Positions 5,967-8,251 of a DNA stretch of 8,251 bases are shown here, piece by piece. The stretch is from contig DATFWQ010000058.1 in assembly GCA_035259145.1 (NCBI GenBank), positions 1 to 8,251 of the forward strand. The letters run 5' to 3'. A program made the position numbers and the translations under genes. The notes under the pieces are model-generated. The model had not been told where the DNA came from and ran no database searches. It saw only the letters and a program-made list of their open reading frames with translations. This DNA is from CF-161 sp035259145 (lineage in GTDB: Bacteria > Chloroflexota > Dormibacteria > Dormibacterales > Dormibacteraceae). The first letter of the stretch is position 1. Each line of letters starts with the position of its first letter.

Positions 5967-7390
5967 CAGGATGGCGAGCGTACCGCGGCCGCGGGTTGCC
6001 ACGCCCGTGCCGCCCACAGGGCGACCAGCAGGCAGGCAGCCTCCAGTGCCAGGAGCAGAAGCCCGAAGCCTGGACGAAACGGCTCGTGCAGCACTCGCCA
6101 CAGCACGAGCGAGCGCACGACGCCCCCCTGTGCGAACAGTCGTGGCACGTACCGCAGCGCCTCCACCTGGCCGCCAAGCAGCTCGGCATAGGTGAGATTC
6201 CGGTCGCCCTTCATCACGTAGAGGAAGTTGGCGACCAGGACAAGGTTCCACATCGCGAGCAGCGAGCCTCCCAGGGCAACGACCCACGGCTGTGCGCGGC
6301 GGGCCAGCTCTGCCAGGCCGACGACGACGAAGGGAAGCAGGTCCAGGAACCGGCGCATACCGAAGGACAGCCCGCCCCACCAGTCCGGCGCCGAGCCCTC
6401 GATCACGAGCTCTACCGCGAAGGCGAAGAGGCCGGCCAGCGCCAGCCGTCGATCGGGGAGGAGGAAGAGGCCGAGCGCGGCCAGGGCAAAGACCGGGCTC
6501 CAGGTCAGCAGGCCGTTGTGGGTGGACACCAGGACATCCGCGTAGTGGCCCGGCCAGAAACTTGGCGCAAAAGCTGCGGGCCGGTACGGCAGCCACGTCC
6601 CGAAGAGGGTGTGCTCGATCAGGAGCTGCGGTCCCAATGCCAGGGCCAGGCCGGGGACGAACGGCCACGCCCGCCGAAGCACCCCATGAAACCACGTGGT
6701 TTCATGGGTACCCCGGGAACCTGCACGTGTGAGGTCGATGAGTGCGATGGCAGCCAGAGGCGCGTCCTGGATGCGTACCAGGCCGAGCAGTCCGCCGAGA
6801 AGCCCGAGCGCGAACCAGCCGGCCGGGCTGCGGCCCTCGCGCCCCCGCCACCAGACCAGCACGAACGCGCTGACGGCGAAGGCCGAGAAGGTGTGCGAGT
6901 AGCTGGGATCGTAGAGCATGTAAAACGCGAGCGGGGTGGTAAGCACGGCGATGCCGGCCGCAGCCAGGGCCGCGTTTCGCGAACCGGTGGAAGCCGCAGC
7001 CAGGCGCGCGCTCAGGGCAAGCGCCAGGAGCCCGTAGAACAGCGAAGCAACGGTGAACGCCGTGACGAAGCCGCTTCCAAACTGAGGCACGCCGCTCGGA
7101 TGGATCGCCAGCGCGGCAGCGTAGAAGGGGAACGCCAGGACGGCCGCGCCCACGGGTTGGAAGTTGGCAACCAGACCGGTGACCGTCGGTGTCGCGGTCA
7201 GCGTCGGGTCCACGGAGATGCCGGCCGCCATCGCCGCCCGGTACTCGTCGCGGAAGTCCAGGTCGTGATCGACCGCCAGCGAGTGCAGGTATGCGAAGTA
7301 GTTGACTCCGTCACCCTGTACAACCGGGCGGAACGTGCAGGCGAGGCCGAGCACGACCAGGCAGAACCCACCCGCGAGCCAGCGATTCAT
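5966..7390 (-). CDS. Polytopic GT-C-like membrane protein, putative lipid-linked-sugar glycosyltransferase
   Basis: This 474-residue protein has about ten or more hydrophobic helices. After the first helix comes an acidic extracytoplasmic loop, QGDGVNYFAYLHSLAVDHDL then DFRDEY (residues 25-50), with D27, D41, D43, D45, D48 and E49. An acidic motif in the first outer loop is the mark of GT-C glycosyltransferases (PMT, ArnT, PIG-M and relatives), which use polyprenyl-phosphate sugars. Other recognisable stretches are YDPSYSHTFSAFAVSAF (160-176) and SAPDWWGGLSFGMRRFLDLL in the C-terminal half. The specific enzyme is not recognised; a non-catalytic membrane role is possible. ATG 7390 precedes the first helix. 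The stop overlaps the argS start (TGATG). Codons 228-236 are formed by a perfect palindrome (6683-6708) that writes HETTWFHG into a loop between helices. Confidence 0.75.
   Translation of the reverse strand: MNRWLAGGFCLVVLGLACTFRPVVQGDGVNYFAYLHSLAVDHDLDFRDEYRAAMAAGISVDPTLTATPTVTGLVANFQPVGAAVLAFPFYAAALAIHPSGVPQFGSGFVTAFTVASLFYGLLALALSARLAAASTGSRNAALAAAGIAVLTTPLAFYMLYDPSYSHTFSAFAVSAFVLVWWRGREGRSPAGWFALGLLGGLLGLVRIQDAPLAAIALIDLTRAGSRGTHETTWFHGVLRRAWPFVPGLALALGPQLLIEHTLFGTWLPYRPAAFAPSFWPGHYADVLVSTHNGLLTWSPVFALAALGLFLLPDRRLALAGLFAFAVELVIEGSAPDWWGGLSFGMRRFLDLLPFVVVGLAELARRAQPWVVALGGSLLAMWNLVLVANFLYVMKGDRNLTYAELLGGQVEALRYVPRLFAQGGVVRSLVLWRVLHEPFRPGFGLLLLALEAACLLVALWAARAWQPAAAVRSPS
6683..6708. repeat. 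Perfect 26-bp palindrome inside the GT-C-like gene
   Basis: The half-site CCCATGAAACCAC (6683-6695) is followed directly by its exact reverse complement (6696-6708), with no spacer and no mismatch. The centre is CACGTG. On the coding (minus) strand it supplies the last two bases of codon 228 and all of codons 229-236, giving HETTWFHG between GSRGT and VLRRAW, in a predicted loop between two membrane helices. It is noticeably richer in A+T than the surrounding gene. It may be a palindromic repeat inserted in frame, a protein-binding site, or a strong RNA hairpin in the message. Only one copy was seen in this window. Confidence 0.85.
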
Positions 7391-7516
7391 AGAGCTAGGG
7401 ACGATACAGGCACGGGCCCACCGCGGCCCGCCCAGGTCAGCGACTGTTGCGAAAGTGGGCCAAATTTACTGCAACGGCCTATCGAGCAGCCCGTTACATT
7501 CAGTTACCGCCGCCTA
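7391..7516 (-). promoter_or_regulatory. Intergenic region upstream of the GT-C-like/argS pair
   Basis: This 126-bp gap lies between the stop of the right-edge gene and the ATG of the membrane protein gene and is the likely promoter region of the membrane-protein/argS pair. It contains an A+T-rich core (AAATTT at 7472-7477), two GTTAC units ten bases apart (7493-7497 and 7503-7507), an interrupted inverted repeat GTTGC/GCAAC (7446-7450 and 7481-7485), and a GC stem CGGGCC-GGCCCG (7413-7418 with 7425-7430). On the minus strand, TATCGT (complement of 7401-7406) is a -10-like hexamer ten bases before the ATG, but no good -35 was found. No Shine-Dalgarno precedes the ATG. Confidence 0.3.
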
Positions 7517-8251
7517 TCAGGCCTTCGGCAGGCTGGCTGCTACTCGCAGCAGGTCCTCCCTGGGCAGGCTCCCGGTGACCAACCAACCCCGGTCGGGGCC
7601 GGCGGGCAGGACCAGCCAGCGTGTGCCAGTCGCCGTGCTCTCCACAAGGGCTGCAGGGGCGCCGGCGACTTCGATCACCTCCACTCTTGGCGCACCCTGC
7701 TCATCGTTCCAGCCGATGAGCACCGGCTCGTCCGCCGACATCGGCCTTGGTACCCAGGTGACAGTCCTGCCGGCCGGCGCGACCGCAGCGACGCCGTCGC
7801 CGGCCGGTGCCAGCCGGGCACCCTCCGGCAGCCAGGGCAGAGGACCACCCAAACCGGCCTGCGGTTCCATATCGATCCCACCCACGCTTGCCGGCCGGCG
7901 CTCCGCCACCGCGGAGGGACCCGTGCGGTAGATCCGAACCTCGACGCCACCGACCAGCACCGGCTCGGACGGGTCCGGCGGAATGACGCCCTCCGCCCGG
8001 GCCAGCGCCTCGGCCTGAGGGCGCACGTCCCATTCGGCCCGATCCTCGTCTGTGGTCGCCGGGTCGACCTCCACGAGCATCCGTTTGTCGCCCCACCTCC
8101 GGTACTGCGTCCCATACTTCTGGCGCTGGCCTCGGTGCACCAGCAGCCGGTCGAGCGCGGCCGCGGCCAGCCAGCGGCCCGGGCGGTGGCCGAGCTCTGC
8201 GGCCCGCAGCGCCAGCTCGCGCGCACGCTGATAGGACTGCTGTGACCCGCC
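7517..8251 (-). CDS. Hypothetical protein with DUF6624-like and DUF4367-like segments (C-terminal 244 residues; 5' end outside window)
   Basis: The frame stays open to the right edge, and no start codon precedes the conserved region, so the N-terminus lies beyond 8251. Counting from the edge, residues 6-86 (SYQRARELALRAAELGHRPG, then a helix with LDRLLVHRGQRQKYGTQY, then VDPATTDEDRAEWDVRPQAE) resemble the DUF6624 pattern of a helical repeat, DR..V..G..Q.YGTQ and a following R.....V.PL.E motif. After a proline-containing linker (PPDPSEP), the remaining 150 or so residues are beta-rich and end WLVLPAGPDRGWLVTGSLPR then EDLLRVAASLPKA, the kind of ending seen in DUF4367/RseB-like domains (strand, then 'LS.EEL..IA.SL'). 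No membrane segment is visible in the part seen. The two family links are recalled patterns, the second being weak. No function is proposed. The gene lies 126 bp upstream of the GT-C-like gene on the same strand. Confidence 0.68.
   Translation of the reverse strand, partial: GGSQQSYQRARELALRAAELGHRPGRWLAAAALDRLLVHRGQRQKYGTQYRRWGDKRMLVEVDPATTDEDRAEWDVRPQAEALARAEGVIPPDPSEPVLVGGVEVRIYRTGPSAVAERRPASVGGIDMEPQAGLGGPLPWLPEGARLAPAGDGVAAVAPAGRTVTWVPRPMSADEPVLIGWNDEQGAPRVEVIEVAGAPAALVESTATGTRWLVLPAGPDRGWLVTGSLPREDLLRVAASLPKA

Noticed and set aside
5967..6695. N-terminal extension of argS by about 240 codons
   Set aside because: The extension overlaps the GT-C-like gene on the same strand in another frame, shows no known domain, and would make ArgRS far longer than its family.
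6681..6714. ACCCC at 6681-6685 and 6710-6714 as a target-site duplication flanking the palindrome
   Set aside because: The copies start 29 bases apart, which as an insertion would shift the reading frame, yet the gene is open and in frame. Five-base C-rich matches are common here, and the left copy overlaps the palindrome itself.
5996..8245. A 749-codon plus-strand open frame running antisense to the GT-C-like gene and the right-edge gene
   Set aside because: Its product is rich in Arg, Gln, Gly and Glu with no recognisable domain or hydrophobic core. The minus strand has clear membrane helices and conserved motifs in the same DNA. Long antisense frames are expected in G+C-rich genes.
1..8251. 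CRISPR array, toxin-antitoxin pair, phage or insertion-sequence genes
   Set aside because: No regularly spaced repeats, no small paired frames with known folds, and no transposase, integrase or phage motifs were found on either strand.

Overview
The window is strongly G+C-rich, densely coded bacterial chromosome with G/C-ending codons throughout. It holds five complete protein genes and two partial genes cut by the window edges. No rRNA, tRNA, CRISPR array, transposase or integrase was recognised. The organism looks like a high-GC member of the Terrabacteria side of the tree (Actinomycetota, Chloroflexota or a Dormibacterota-like lineage). The reasons are a short YidC without the large periplasmic domain of Gram-negative bacteria, an XRE regulator of a type common in those phyla, a YhfC-type membrane protease, and start sites lacking clear Shine-Dalgarno sequences but with -10-like hexamers close to the start codon. 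The phylum is an inference and was not tested.

Layout from left to right. (1) 1-133, minus: the N-terminus of an XRE helix-turn-helix regulator running off the left edge. (2) 134-239: a divergent intergenic region with a short dyad and candidate promoters. (3) 240-2287, plus: a two-gene acyl-CoA operon, a class III (CaiB/BaiF) CoA-transferase followed with an ATGA overlap by a crotonase-fold protein that lacks both classical catalytic glutamates. (4) 2229-3023, minus: a YhfC-family putative intramembrane protease whose 3' end overlaps the crotonase gene tail to tail by 59 bp. (5) 3095-4111, plus: a YidC/Oxa1 membrane insertase with a basic, low-complexity tail. (6) 4112-4223: a convergent gap with two hairpins. 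(7) 7390-4224, minus: a polytopic GT-C-like membrane protein and argS, joined by a TGATG stop/start overlap. (8) 7391-7516: an intergenic region. (9) 7517-8251, minus: the C-terminal part of a protein with a DUF6624-like segment and a DUF4367-like C-terminal segment, running off the right edge.

How the genes work together: the CoA-transferase and crotonase probably act in sequence on a carboxylic acid activated as its CoA thioester, and the divergent XRE gene is the obvious candidate regulator. YidC, YhfC and the GT-C-like protein are envelope proteins, and argS is a housekeeping gene coupled to the membrane protein. No gene set here forms a recognisable defence or mobile system.

The most unusual sequence feature is a perfect 26-bp palindrome (6683-6708) inside the GT-C-like gene. 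It reads through in frame in a predicted inter-helix loop and resembles an in-frame palindromic repeat insertion. Next in interest is the crotonase with both catalytic acids replaced.
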